From contig DATBWU010000264.1 in assembly GCA_036514635.1 (NCBI GenBank), positions 1-5,959 of the forward strand: a stretch of 5,959 nucleotides of DNA. Direction: 5' to 3'. A program made the position numbers and the translations under genes. The stretch comes from DASSFZ01 sp036514635. GTDB lineage: Bacteria > Chloroflexota > Anaerolineae > Fen-1058. The notes under the pieces were generated by a model. That model ran no database searches and had not been told where the DNA came from. It saw only the letters and a program-made list of their open reading frames with translations. The stretch's first letter is position 1. The number at the start of each line of letters is the position of its first letter. Shown piece after piece: positions 1 through 5,959 of this stretch.

Positions 1-131
1 TGTCTTCAAAGTCCACTCAGCTGTCATTCTGAGCGAGCGTAGCGAGCGAAGAATCTCGTTTTTCGGCGCAAACGGAGAGATTCTTCGGCGCTGCGCGCCT
101 CAGAATGACATTGCAACAGGGTTTGAAGACA
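1..131. repeat. Palindromic intergenic element, about 131 bp, MITE- or REP-like
   Basis: Three perfectly complementary arm pairs are nested around one centre. The outer arms are 10 bp (TGTCTTCAAA at 1-10 and its complement at 122-131). The middle arms are 12 bp (TGTCATTCTGAG at 22-33 and its complement at 99-110). The inner arms are 10 bp (GAAGAATCTC at 48-57 and its complement at 77-86), leaving a loop of about 19 nt. The material between arms is GC-rich and only partly complementary, with a local GAGCGWAGCGAGC-type word. No transposase or open frame fits it. The TCATTCTGAG...GAAGAATCT wording resembles dispersed palindromes I associate with environmental bacterial genomes; that is recall, not a search. 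The window begins at the first base of the outer arm, so the element may extend further left. It lies 55 bp beyond the stop of the minus-strand gene at 187-564 and could also act as a transcript-end structure. Confidence 0.8.
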
Positions 132-186
132 GTCTCTAAGACCAACCTGCGGGAGGGCGGCATCTTTTCATGTGCCGGAGAGCGGC

Positions 187-564
187 TCACTTCTGCTCCG
201 ACGGCGGCTCGTGCATCTTGCGATGCCATTCCTCGGCCATCGATGGAACGTGCTGGCCCCATTCGCCGCGATGCATGTGGCCCCAGCCCATGCGCCCGCG
301 CCAGAACATCGCGCGTATCGCGCCGAAGATCAGGAACACGAACAGCAGCGGGGAGAGTAGGCCGAAGAACCCGAAGCCGAAGAACGGCCGGGCGAAGGGG
401 CTGTAGTACGGATACGGCGCTGTGCCCGATTCGCGCCCGGCTACCTGCGCGCCTTCGGCCAATCCCTGCGCGATGCCCGCGTTGTACACGTACACGCCGA
501 CGCCGACGATGGCCGCGACCAGCACCAGCGCCAACACCACACTCAGAAAGAATCTCCCGTTCAT
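187..564 (-). CDS. Small two-segment membrane protein with His-rich C-terminal tail
   Basis: The protein is 125 aa and of unknown function. Residues 5-27 form a strongly hydrophobic N-terminal segment, followed by a YNAGIAQGL motif (28-36), a Tyr/Pro/Phe-rich linker (50-65) and a second hydrophobic segment at about 66-84. The tail is basic, Trp/His-rich and probably cytosolic (WRGRMGWGHMHRGEWGQH, 88-105), ending in EEWHRKMH (111-118). This architecture, with a Y-N/Q-A-G motif after the first helix and a terminal WHRxxH, matches a recurring family of small uncharacterised membrane proteins in Chloroflexota and Actinomycetota, by recall only. The ATG at 562-564 is chosen because AGGAGAG lies a few bases upstream. 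The longer reading frame to 843 would run through an intergenic repeat and is not credible. The gene is divergent from the DUF218 gene. The several histidines could bind metal, but this is speculative. Confidence 0.8.
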   Translation of the reverse strand: MNGRFFLSVVLALVLVAAIVGVGVYVYNAGIAQGLAEGAQVAGRESGTAPYPYYSPFARPFFGFGFFGLLSPLLFVFLIFGAIRAMFWRGRMGWGHMHRGEWGQHVPSMAEEWHRKMHEPPSEQK

Positions 565-592
565 GGTTCTCTCCTGTCGAATGAAGTTTCGC

Positions 593-603
593 TTTAGACT
601 AAA
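593..603. promoter_or_regulatory. Short perfect inverted repeat upstream of the small membrane protein gene
   Basis: TTTAG-A-CTAAA is a perfect 5-bp inverted repeat with a single central base, centred about 34 bp upstream of the start codon at 564. The surrounding AT-rich stretch (about 590-640) is the most promoter-like part of the divergent gap on the minus strand, with a CATAAT hexamer read on that strand around 609-614. I found no correctly spaced -35 element. It could be an operator or chance. Confidence 0.25.
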
Positions 604-706
604 CGGGATTATGCGACGCGATTGTGAATGAATTATGAACCCGCCGTGGAAGGATTGCGGCTCTCCCGACTTTGGCGGGACGCTGCGCAGGAACCGCGAA
701 GGCGCG

Positions 707-808
707 ACCCCGCAAAAAGAAGCGGGGCAGGCGAACGCCAAGATTTTCCAATACTTCGCGCTCTTGGCGCCTTGCGGTGAGGTTTTCCACGTTGAACCCG
801 GAAGAGCC
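707..808. repeat. Modular hairpin repeat, copy A, in the divergent intergenic gap
   Basis: This non-coding repeat aligns with a second copy at 2275-2418. The left module is a perfect 6-bp stem, CCCCGC (708-713) with GCGGGG (722-727), around an eight-purine loop. It is followed by CAGGCGAACGC (728-738). The next arm, CGCCAAGA (736-743), is exactly complementary to TCTTGGCG (762-769), and CCGCAA (710-715) is complementary to TTGCGG (772-777), so a larger palindrome encloses the module. The right end, AACCCGGAAGAGCC (795-808), matches copy B with one mismatch. It lies between divergent genes and occupies much of the space where the DUF218 gene promoter would be. The rest of the 565-881 gap shows no further gene. 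Confidence 0.8.
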
Positions 809-881
809 AGGATTGCGACGGCGATCGCGCGGCATTGTAACAATCGTACGGGGCGATGTCAATTGTGGTAGATTTGCGTTG

Positions 882-1502
882 ATGACACGCTCACGCCTGT
901 TGCGCTTCGGTCTCGTCGCCGCGCTCCTCGCGCTGATCGGCCTGGCAGTGATGATCGCCGTCATCGATGCTTACGGCCTGGTCGATCGCGCGCAGCCGGC
1001 CGATGTGATCGTCGTGCTGGGAGCGCGGGTATATCCCGACGGGCAGCCCGGCCCGTCGCTGGCCCGCCGCGCCGATCACGCGCTGTCGCTATACCGGCGA
1101 GGCTACGCTTCACACATCATCTGCACGGGCGGCCTCGACGAGCCGGGATCGGTGAGCGAGGCGCGGGCGGCGTGCGAGCGCATCGTCGCAGAAGGCGCCC
1201 CGCGCCAGGCGGTGATTCTGGAAGAGCGGGCGACGAGCACGGAGGAGAATGCCGCGTTCACGGCGGCGATCATGCGCGAGCGCGGCTGGCACAGCGCGAT
1301 CATCGCCAGCGACGGTTATCACCTGTTGCGCGCGGCGTGGATGTTTCAGCGCGCAGGCGTCGAGGTGTATCCCAGTCCCGCGCAAGCGACCGCCGGGCCG
1401 ATGAACCCAATCGAACGATTTGCTCGGGAAGCGCGAGAGACGGCGGGGCTGGTGTTGTTCGGCGCGAGGGTGCTGTTGGGAAGCGACTTGACCCGCCAGT
1501 GA
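882..1502 (+). CDS. YdcF/SanA/ElyC-like DUF218 membrane-anchored protein
   Basis: The protein is 206 aa. A hydrophobic N-terminal segment at 9-29, preceded by basic residues (MTRSRLLR), looks like a signal anchor that places the globular part outside the cytoplasm. The rest fits the DUF218 (Pfam PF02698) fold: a first strand with DVIVVLGARV (41-50), an R-x-x-x-A-L-x-L-Y-R-x-G helix (63-74), CTGG (81-84), S-E-A (92-94), the E-R-A-T-S-T-E-E-N-A signature (115-124) and A-S-D-G-Y-H-L-L-R-A (142-151). Family members such as E. coli SanA and ElyC act in envelope integrity or lipid-carrier handling; the biochemical reaction is poorly defined, so no substrate is assigned. The ATG at 882 is chosen because it opens directly onto the signal anchor. 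The in-frame extension back to 672 is repeat-derived. No strong ribosome binding site is visible. The TGA stop lies at the first base of a hairpin repeat. Confidence 0.88.
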   Translation: MTRSRLLRFGLVAALLALIGLAVMIAVIDAYGLVDRAQPADVIVVLGARVYPDGQPGPSLARRADHALSLYRRGYASHIICTGGLDEPGSVSEARAACERIVAEGAPRQAVILEERATSTEENAAFTAAIMRERGWHSAIIASDGYHLLRAAWMFQRAGVEVYPSPAQATAGPMNPIERFAREARETAGLVLFGARVLLGSDLTRQ

Positions 1503-1547
1503 TCAGTGGTCAGTGGTCACTGGTCACTGATTACCGATCACTGATCA
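1500..1547 (+). repeat. Hairpin repeat overlapping the DUF218 gene stop codon
   Basis: The arms 1500-1514 and 1519-1533 form a 15-bp stem with a 4-nt loop. Twelve pairs are Watson-Crick and the other three (1501/1532, 1509/1524, 1510/1523) are G-U pairs when read as plus-strand RNA. A competing outer pairing joins TGATCAGTG (1500-1508) perfectly with CACTGATCA (1539-1547). The first three bases are the TGA stop of the upstream gene. No T-tract follows, so this is not a canonical intrinsic terminator. The TCAGTGGTCACTG words look like a dispersed intergenic repeat. Confidence 0.75.
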
Positions 1548-1580
1548 GTTGTTCAAACGCATCATGGGGCAATATCAACC

Positions 1581-1586
1581 GGAGGT
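1581..1586 (+). promoter_or_regulatory. Strong ribosome binding site for the deoxynucleoside kinase
   Basis: GGAGGT lies three bases before the ATG at 1590, and this fixes the start. It is the clearest Shine-Dalgarno sequence in the window, in contrast with the weak one before the upstream DUF218 gene. Confidence 0.8.
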
Positions 1587-1589
1587 GAC

Positions 1590-2228
1590 ATGGCGAAGCA
1601 TCTGGTTTTAGTCGCCGGTAACATCGGCGCGGGCAAGACCAGTTTGACCGAGCGCCTGGCGGCCCGGCTGAACTGGGAGTCGGGCTTCGAGTCGGTAGCG
1701 GACAACCCGTATCTGCCCGATTTCTACGCCGACATGCGGCTGTGGTCGTTCCATTTGCAAGTGTTCTTCCTGGGCCACCGCGCCGCTCAGCACAAGGCGC
1801 TGGCGAGCGGCCCGCGCAGCGCGATCATCGACCGCTCGATTTACGAAGATGCGTTCATCTTCGCCCGTGCGCTGCGCGAATTGGGCAATCTCGGCGAGCG
1901 CGATTACCTGGCCTACCGGCAACTCTTCGATCTGGTCGTCGAGTCGCTGCCGAAGCCCGCACTGTTGATCTACCTGCGCGCGCCCGTCGACGTGCTGATC
2001 GAGCGTATCGTGCGCCGGGGACGCTCGATCGAGTCCGGCATCAATGCCGACTACCTGCGCCTGCTCGACCGCTACTACGACGAGTGGCTGGCCGATTTTA
2101 ACACATGTCCGGTGCTGACCATCCGCAGCGACAGTCTGGACTTTGTGCATCACAACGAGGACCTGGACGTGGTCGTGAAGCGCATCGAGGATCGATTGCA
2201 GGGACGGGATGAGGTGGTGTTTCGGTAG
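1590..2228 (+). CDS. Deoxynucleoside kinase (dNK family)
   Basis: The protein is 212 aa, the usual length of bacterial dAK/dGK-type enzymes. It would transfer a phosphate from a nucleoside triphosphate to a deoxynucleoside in cytosolic salvage. The P-loop GNIGAGKTS is at 10-18, with a conserved substrate-site segment W-S-F-H-L-Q-x-F-F-L-x-x-R (52-64). The D-R-S motif (81-83), followed by IYEDAFIFA, carries the catalytic-region Asp-Arg pair. The arginine-rich lid R-R-G-R-S-I-E (142-148) precedes the Y-L-x-L-L-D-R-Y-Y-x-x-W helix (155-166). Substrate preference (dA, dG, dC or T) cannot be read from these motifs. The gene starts 87 bp after the DUF218 stop on the same strand, so read-through from that gene is possible. 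It converges on the kinase gene at 2420. Confidence 0.93.
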   Translation: MAKHLVLVAGNIGAGKTSLTERLAARLNWESGFESVADNPYLPDFYADMRLWSFHLQVFFLGHRAAQHKALASGPRSAIIDRSIYEDAFIFARALRELGNLGERDYLAYRQLFDLVVESLPKPALLIYLRAPVDVLIERIVRRGRSIESGINADYLRLLDRYYDEWLADFNTCPVLTIRSDSLDFVHHNEDLDVVVKRIEDRLQGRDEVVFR

Positions 2229-2248
2229 AGGCGGGAATTGAACCGCAA

Positions 2249-2273
2249 CCCTCTGAAGAGGGCAGGCGAACGC
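2249..2273. repeat. Stem-loop plus CAGGCGAACGC unit, first unit of a tandem pair
   Basis: CCCTC (2249-2253) pairs with GAGGG (2258-2262) around a TGAA loop and is followed by CAGGCGAACGC (2263-2273). The next unit starts three bases later with a different stem but almost the same trailing word, CAGGCGGACGC (2296-2306). The two units therefore share a layout and tail but not a stem sequence. It begins 20 bp after the stop of the deoxynucleoside kinase gene. Confidence 0.6.
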
Positions 2274-2274
2274 A

Positions 2275-2418
2275 ACCCCGCAAAGAGAAGCGGGGCAGGC
2301 GGACGCCAAGATTTTCTAAGGCTTTGCGCTCTTCCCCTGGCACTGCCGCTGCGCGACAGCGCAGGGGCAAGTGTGCGCCCTTTGCGGTGAGGCTTCCCCC
2401 TGCCAACCCGGTAGAGCC
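2275..2418. repeat. Modular hairpin repeat, copy B, between convergent genes
   Basis: This copy corresponds to the repeat at 707-808. The 6-bp stem CCCCGC (2276-2281) with GCGGGG (2290-2295) is unchanged, and its 8-nt purine loop differs from copy A at one position (AAAGAGAA against AAAAAGAA). The word GACGCCAAGATTTTC follows, then GCGCTCTT, then about 41 bp absent from copy A, then TTTGCGGTGAGG and AACCCGGTAGAGCC (2405-2418). It fills the gap between the convergent deoxynucleoside kinase and protein kinase genes, ending just before the kinase stop codon, and may contribute to ending transcripts from both sides. Confidence 0.8.
2341..2373. repeat. Nested hairpin inserted inside repeat copy B
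   Basis: This is a 33-nt near-perfect hairpin. CTGCGC (2349-2354) pairs with GCGCAG (2359-2364) around a GACA loop. After one G/G mismatch, TGCC (2344-2347) pairs with GGCA (2366-2369). After one bulged A, CAC (2341-2343) pairs with GTG (2371-2373). That gives 13 pairs in total. It falls in the roughly 41-bp block missing from copy A, so it appears to be a secondary insertion. No T-tract flanks it, but between convergent genes it could pause polymerase from either side. Confidence 0.75.
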
Positions 2419-2419
2419 T

Positions 2420-3994
2420 CTAATCTCCAAATGTGACACGCACGTCGTCGAATGTGCCGGAGACTCTGCCGGCGGGTTCGACGTTGAATTGCAGCCAGAA
2501 ATACTTGCCGCGCTCGGTCGTCGAGATGCTCTTCCGAGGCTGGCCGTCGACGTAGAAGGTAAGCTGTGTGCCGTCCCAACCGATCGCCAGTTCGCGCGTG
2601 CCCGGCATCCCCGTTCCGGGGACCAGGTTGTACGTGGCCTGCGCGCCGTTCGCGTCGCCGGTGTAGGCGTACACGCTGGCATCCGATGGCGATAGCGCGA
2701 GATACGCCCACGACTCCGGGTTGTCGTCGATGCCGTTGACCTGAATGCCGACATCGCTGATGCCGGATGCATCCAGCAGCGTGACTTGCGCCGAAACGAG
2801 TGTGAGGTCGCGTCCCGGCTCGGCCCGCGCGCCGCCGTCGAAGAAGTCCTCGCCGTTCGGGTTCTCAACCCTGTAAGTCAGGCGACCATTCTGGATCGAT
2901 ACCACGTCGCTGTTCAGCGTCGTCGTGAACGATCCGGCATACGTCCAGCGCGCCGCGTCGATCTGCGCGCCGCTGAAATCGTCGTACAACGTCTGGCCCA
3001 ACTGCACGGCGGCCTGGCCGGATGAGGTGGTCGGGCTGGGGCTGGCCGGGGTCGTCGTCTGACTGAGCAGCAGCGCGGCGACGGCGACGACGACAATCGC
3101 GCCGAGGCCGATCAACACCGGCAGGCGCAGCCGGCTTGCGGAGGGCGCGGTCGGCATGATCTGGCGCGTAGCGAGTTGGTCGAACGCGCGCTCCAGGTCG
3201 TCGGCCAGATCGACCGCGCGCTCGTAGCGCTCGCCGGGCGACTTCGCCAGCGCGCGCAGGACGACGCGCTCGACGGCGGGCGAGATGTTCGGATTGGTTT
3301 TGCGCGGCGAGGGCGGCGGCTCCATGACGTGCTTGAGCATCACGCCGGTCGGCGTGTCGGCGTGGAAGGGCACGTCGCCGGTGAGCAGTTGATACAGGAT
3401 CACGCCCAACGAGTAGATGTCGCTGCGCGCGTCGACGGGGTTGCCCTGCGCCTGCTCCGGCGACATGTAATCGGGCGTGCCGACGCTGGCCCCGCTGGCA
3501 GTGAGCTGCGACGTGCTGGTCAGCATCTTCGCCAGCCCGAAGTCGGTCAACTGTGCCCACTTGCCGTCTTGCATCAGCACGTTGCTCGGTTTCACGTCGC
3601 GATGGATGATGCCCTGCTGGTGCGCGTGGTCGAGCGCCTCGGCGATCTGCCGGACGATCGTGGCGGCCTGCCTCGGCTCGACCGGCCCGGTCATGATGTC
3701 CTTCAGCGTGCCGGCCGGGACGTATTTCATCACCAGGTACGGCGTATCGTCTTGCTGGCCGAAGTCGAAGATCGGCACGATGTGCGGATGATCGAGCCGG
3801 GCCACCGCCTGCGCCTCGATGCGGAAGCGCTCGATGAAGCCGGGCTGCTGAATCAAGTATTCGGGCAAGACCTTGAGCGCCACCGTCCGATCGAGCGCGG
3901 GCTGGTAGGCCTTGTAGATCGTCGCCATGCCGCCAGAGCCGATCTGCGTGATGATGCGATATTGTCCGAAGGTTCGACCGCGAAGATCGGGCAT
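2420..3994 (-). CDS. Transmembrane Ser/Thr protein kinase (PknB-like) with jelly-roll-like ectodomain
   Basis: The protein is 524 aa. The cytosolic kinase domain spans about 11-272: glycine-rich loop IGSGGMATIYKA (18-29), catalytic lysine in VALK (K41), helix-C glutamate E60, catalytic loop HRDVKPSN (131-138), DFG (151-153), activation segment end GTPDYMSPEQ (172-181) and SDIYSLG (191-197). All expected catalytic residues are present. A Ser/Thr-rich activation loop (159-170) could be autophosphorylated. A single membrane segment lies at about 291-310, followed by a Ser/Thr/Pro-rich linker (311-325). The extracellular part (336-524) has D-D-F-S-G...W-x-Y (338-352), I-x-N-G-x-L-x-Y (367-374) and L-T-F-Y-V-D-G (478-484), patterns of concanavalin A-like or LamG/DUF1080 jelly-roll domains. 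There are no PASTA repeats. The domain probably senses an external carbohydrate or protein ligand (inference). The ATG at 3994 has AGAGGT upstream (3999-4004). Confidence 0.93.
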   Translation of the reverse strand: MPDLRGRTFGQYRIITQIGSGGMATIYKAYQPALDRTVALKVLPEYLIQQPGFIERFRIEAQAVARLDHPHIVPIFDFGQQDDTPYLVMKYVPAGTLKDIMTGPVEPRQAATIVRQIAEALDHAHQQGIIHRDVKPSNVLMQDGKWAQLTDFGLAKMLTSTSQLTASGASVGTPDYMSPEQAQGNPVDARSDIYSLGVILYQLLTGDVPFHADTPTGVMLKHVMEPPPSPRKTNPNISPAVERVVLRALAKSPGERYERAVDLADDLERAFDQLATRQIMPTAPSASRLRLPVLIGLGAIVVVAVAALLLSQTTTPASPSPTTSSGQAAVQLGQTLYDDFSGAQIDAARWTYAGSFTTTLNSDVVSIQNGRLTYRVENPNGEDFFDGGARAEPGRDLTLVSAQVTLLDASGISDVGIQVNGIDDNPESWAYLALSPSDASVYAYTGDANGAQATYNLVPGTGMPGTRELAIGWDGTQLTFYVDGQPRKSISTTERGKYFWLQFNVEPAGRVSGTFDDVRVTFGD

Positions 3995-4046
3995 GAGGAC
4001 CTCTGTGGTATTACGCTTGAAAAACTATCACGACCGCGAAGATTCT

Positions 4047-4130
4047 GGACACGGATGAACACTGATTCTGATCCGTGTTTGTCTGCGTTCACGGGAGCAC
4101 TGCACCCGCCGAAGGCGTGTGTCCGTGTCC
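4047..4130. repeat. ACACGGAT-type imperfect palindromic repeat
   Basis: ACACGGAT (4049-4056) pairs exactly with ATCCGTGT (4071-4078) across 14 nt. GGACACGG (4047-4054) can instead pair with CCGTGTCC (4123-4130). The GGACACGGATGAACAC wording is a dispersed intergenic repeat type I associate with Chloroflexota-like genomes (recall only). It sits in the leader region of the kinase gene, about 50-135 bp upstream of its start. I see no open frame in the 3995-4238 gap that resembles a protein. Confidence 0.6.
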
Positions 4131-4142
4131 CATACTTTGGCT

Positions 4143-4156
4143 GCGGCGGGAGCCGC
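4143..4156. repeat. Small GC hairpin
   Basis: GCGGC (4143-4147) pairs with GCCGC (4152-4156) around the tetranucleotide GGGA. The stem is short but entirely G-C. It is the next hairpin after the longer one at 4181-4227 for transcripts leaving pepA on the minus strand. No T-tract follows on either strand. Confidence 0.35.
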
Positions 4157-4180
4157 GCTATGATGCGTGCTGAGTGATAA

Positions 4181-4227
4181 GTGAAGCGTAAAACGCAAAT
4201 GTGATGGCCTTACGTGTTACGCTTCAC
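4181..4227 (-). terminator. Hairpin just downstream of pepA, possible terminator or dispersed repeat
   Basis: GTGAAGCGTAAAACG (4181-4195) pairs with 4213-4227 over 15 bp with a single mismatch, leaving a 17-nt loop. The eleven outermost pairs are perfect. In the direction of pepA transcription it begins 11 bp after the TAG stop. The trailing sequence (TTATCACT on the minus strand) is only weakly T-rich and the loop is long for an intrinsic terminator. A dispersed repeat in a terminator position is as likely as a true terminator. Confidence 0.5.
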
Positions 4228-4238
4228 GTTTGACCTGG

Positions 4239-5726
<1,488 letters not shown>

Positions 5727-5730
5727 GGTT

Positions 5731-5735
5731 CCTCC
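5731..5735 (-). promoter_or_regulatory. Ribosome binding site of pepA
   Basis: GGAGG, read on the minus strand, lies four bases before the ATG at 5726. It sets the start and rules out longer N-terminal extensions. Confidence 0.75.
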
Positions 5736-5742
5736 ACGTAAA

Positions 5743-5770
5743 GGATGAAGGATGAGGGATGAAGGATGAA
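5743..5770. repeat. Heptamer tandem repeat in the pepA leader
   Basis: There are four contiguous 7-bp units: GGATGAA, GGATGAG, GGATGAA, GGATGAA. The second has one substitution. Read on the minus strand they form a pyrimidine-rich TTCATCC run 17-44 bp upstream of the pepA start, immediately before its ribosome binding site. Confidence 0.85.
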
Positions 5771-5775
5771 GAACA

Positions 5776-5799
5776 AATCAGCGAATCAGCGAGTCAGCG
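5776..5799. repeat. Octamer tandem repeat
   Basis: There are three contiguous 8-bp units: AATCAGCG, AATCAGCG, AGTCAGCG. It follows the heptamer array by five bases and differs from it in sequence and period. Together the two arrays occupy most of the proximal pepA upstream region. Confidence 0.8.
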
Positions 5800-5837
5800 A
5801 GATGAACGCGTGTGCGTGTCCGTTTCTATCCGCCCTG

Positions 5838-5860
5838 CCCTTGCACGCTTTTGGCAAGGG
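5838..5860 (-). terminator. Hairpin after the partial gene at the right edge
   Basis: CCCTTGC (5838-5844) pairs perfectly with GCAAGGG (5854-5860) around a 9-nt loop. On the minus strand it begins 8 bp after the TAA stop of the partial gene, the expected place for a transcript end. No T-tract follows, so termination is uncertain. Confidence 0.45.
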
Positions 5861-5868
5861 TTGTCCGC

Positions 5869-5958
5869 TTAGGAGTCCGTTGACGGCCCTATCCGCTGCT
5901 TCACCCTCTCCAGCGACTGCTTCGCCACATTTGCATCCGGCGAACCCAACTCGGAGAG
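5869..5958 (-). CDS. C-terminal fragment of an unrecognised protein
   Basis: The reading frame enters from the right edge and runs 29 codons to a TAA at 5869-5871. The peptide LSELGSPDANVAKQSLERVK, ending QRIGPSTDS, has a natural helix-like C-terminal composition, whereas the alternative minus-strand frame examined gives a less protein-like peptide. The L-G-S-P-D-A-x-V-A-x-x-S-L-x-R-V pattern faintly recalls an alpha-helical HEAT-type unit, but it is too short to assign. It lies on the same strand as pepA with a 142-bp gap before it. It is partial: the start is outside the window. Confidence 0.6.
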   Translation of the reverse strand, partial: LSELGSPDANVAKQSLERVKQRIGPSTDS

Positions 5959-5959
5959 C

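Noticed and set aside
565..843. In-frame N-terminal extension of the small membrane protein
   Set aside because: It runs through the repeat and past a good ribosome binding site next to the ATG at 564; its translation resembles that of repeat copy B, showing it is repeat-derived.
672..881. In-frame N-terminal extension of the DUF218 protein
   Set aside because: The extension is Arg/Lys-rich, translates the palindromic repeat, and would bury the signal anchor more than 70 residues inside the protein.
1549..1575. TTGTTC and CAATAT as a promoter for the deoxynucleoside kinase gene
   Set aside because: The spacing is only 15 bp, and transcription would start at about the ribosome binding site, leaving no usable leader.
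1608..2309. Long minus-strand open frame opposite the deoxynucleoside kinase gene
   Set aside because: It is an antisense shadow; the plus strand carries a clear P-loop, DRS motif and ribosome binding site.
707..2418. Possible CRISPR array or riboswitch in the hairpin repeats
   Set aside because: There are only two distant copies with no regular spacers, no cas genes, and copy B lies at gene 3' ends, so neither reading fits.
2098..2868. Minus-strand open frame overlapping the kinase 3' end
   Set aside because: Its composition is dominated by Arg, Ser and Thr with no recognisable domain, and it overlaps the well-supported kinase frame and the repeat.
3176..4177. Long plus-strand open frame of 333 codons opposite the kinase gene
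   Set aside because: It is antisense to a gene with intact catalytic motifs; its Arg/Val/Asp-rich composition reflects GC-rich codon bias on the opposite strand.

Overview
The window is a GC-rich stretch of ordinary bacterial chromosome. The protein types (a PknB-like transmembrane kinase with a jelly-roll-like ectodomain, a stand-alone deoxynucleoside kinase, and a small His-rich membrane protein ending in a WHRxxH motif) and the many short palindromic repeats between genes resemble Chloroflexota (Anaerolineae-like) genomes. That assignment is inference from pattern recognition, because no rRNA or other marker gene is present.

Layout from left to right: a palindromic element about 131 bp long (1-131); a small membrane protein gene on the minus strand (187-564); a divergent gap holding one copy of a hairpin repeat (565-881); a YdcF/SanA-like DUF218 protein (882-1502, plus); a hairpin repeat that contains that gene's stop codon; a deoxynucleoside kinase (1590-2228, plus); a second, enlarged copy of the hairpin repeat between convergent genes (2229-2419); a membrane Ser/Thr protein kinase (2420-3994, minus); a repeat-filled gap (3995-4238); leucyl aminopeptidase pepA (4239-5726, minus); a gap with two short tandem repeats (5727-5868); and the last 29 codons of an unrecognised gene (5869-5958, minus).

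The genes do not form an obvious pathway. They cover envelope functions (DUF218 protein, small membrane protein), nucleotide salvage (deoxynucleoside kinase), signalling (kinase) and peptide turnover (PepA). The strand layout and the repeat-filled gaps suggest mostly independent transcription units, with the DUF218-kinase pair the best candidate for co-transcription.

No new multi-gene system is evident. The most unusual signal is between the genes: every gap holds at least one short repeat, palindrome or hairpin, from at least six visibly different sequence families. One family occurs twice in the window with a conserved modular stem-loop design, and its second copy carries a further hairpin inserted inside it.
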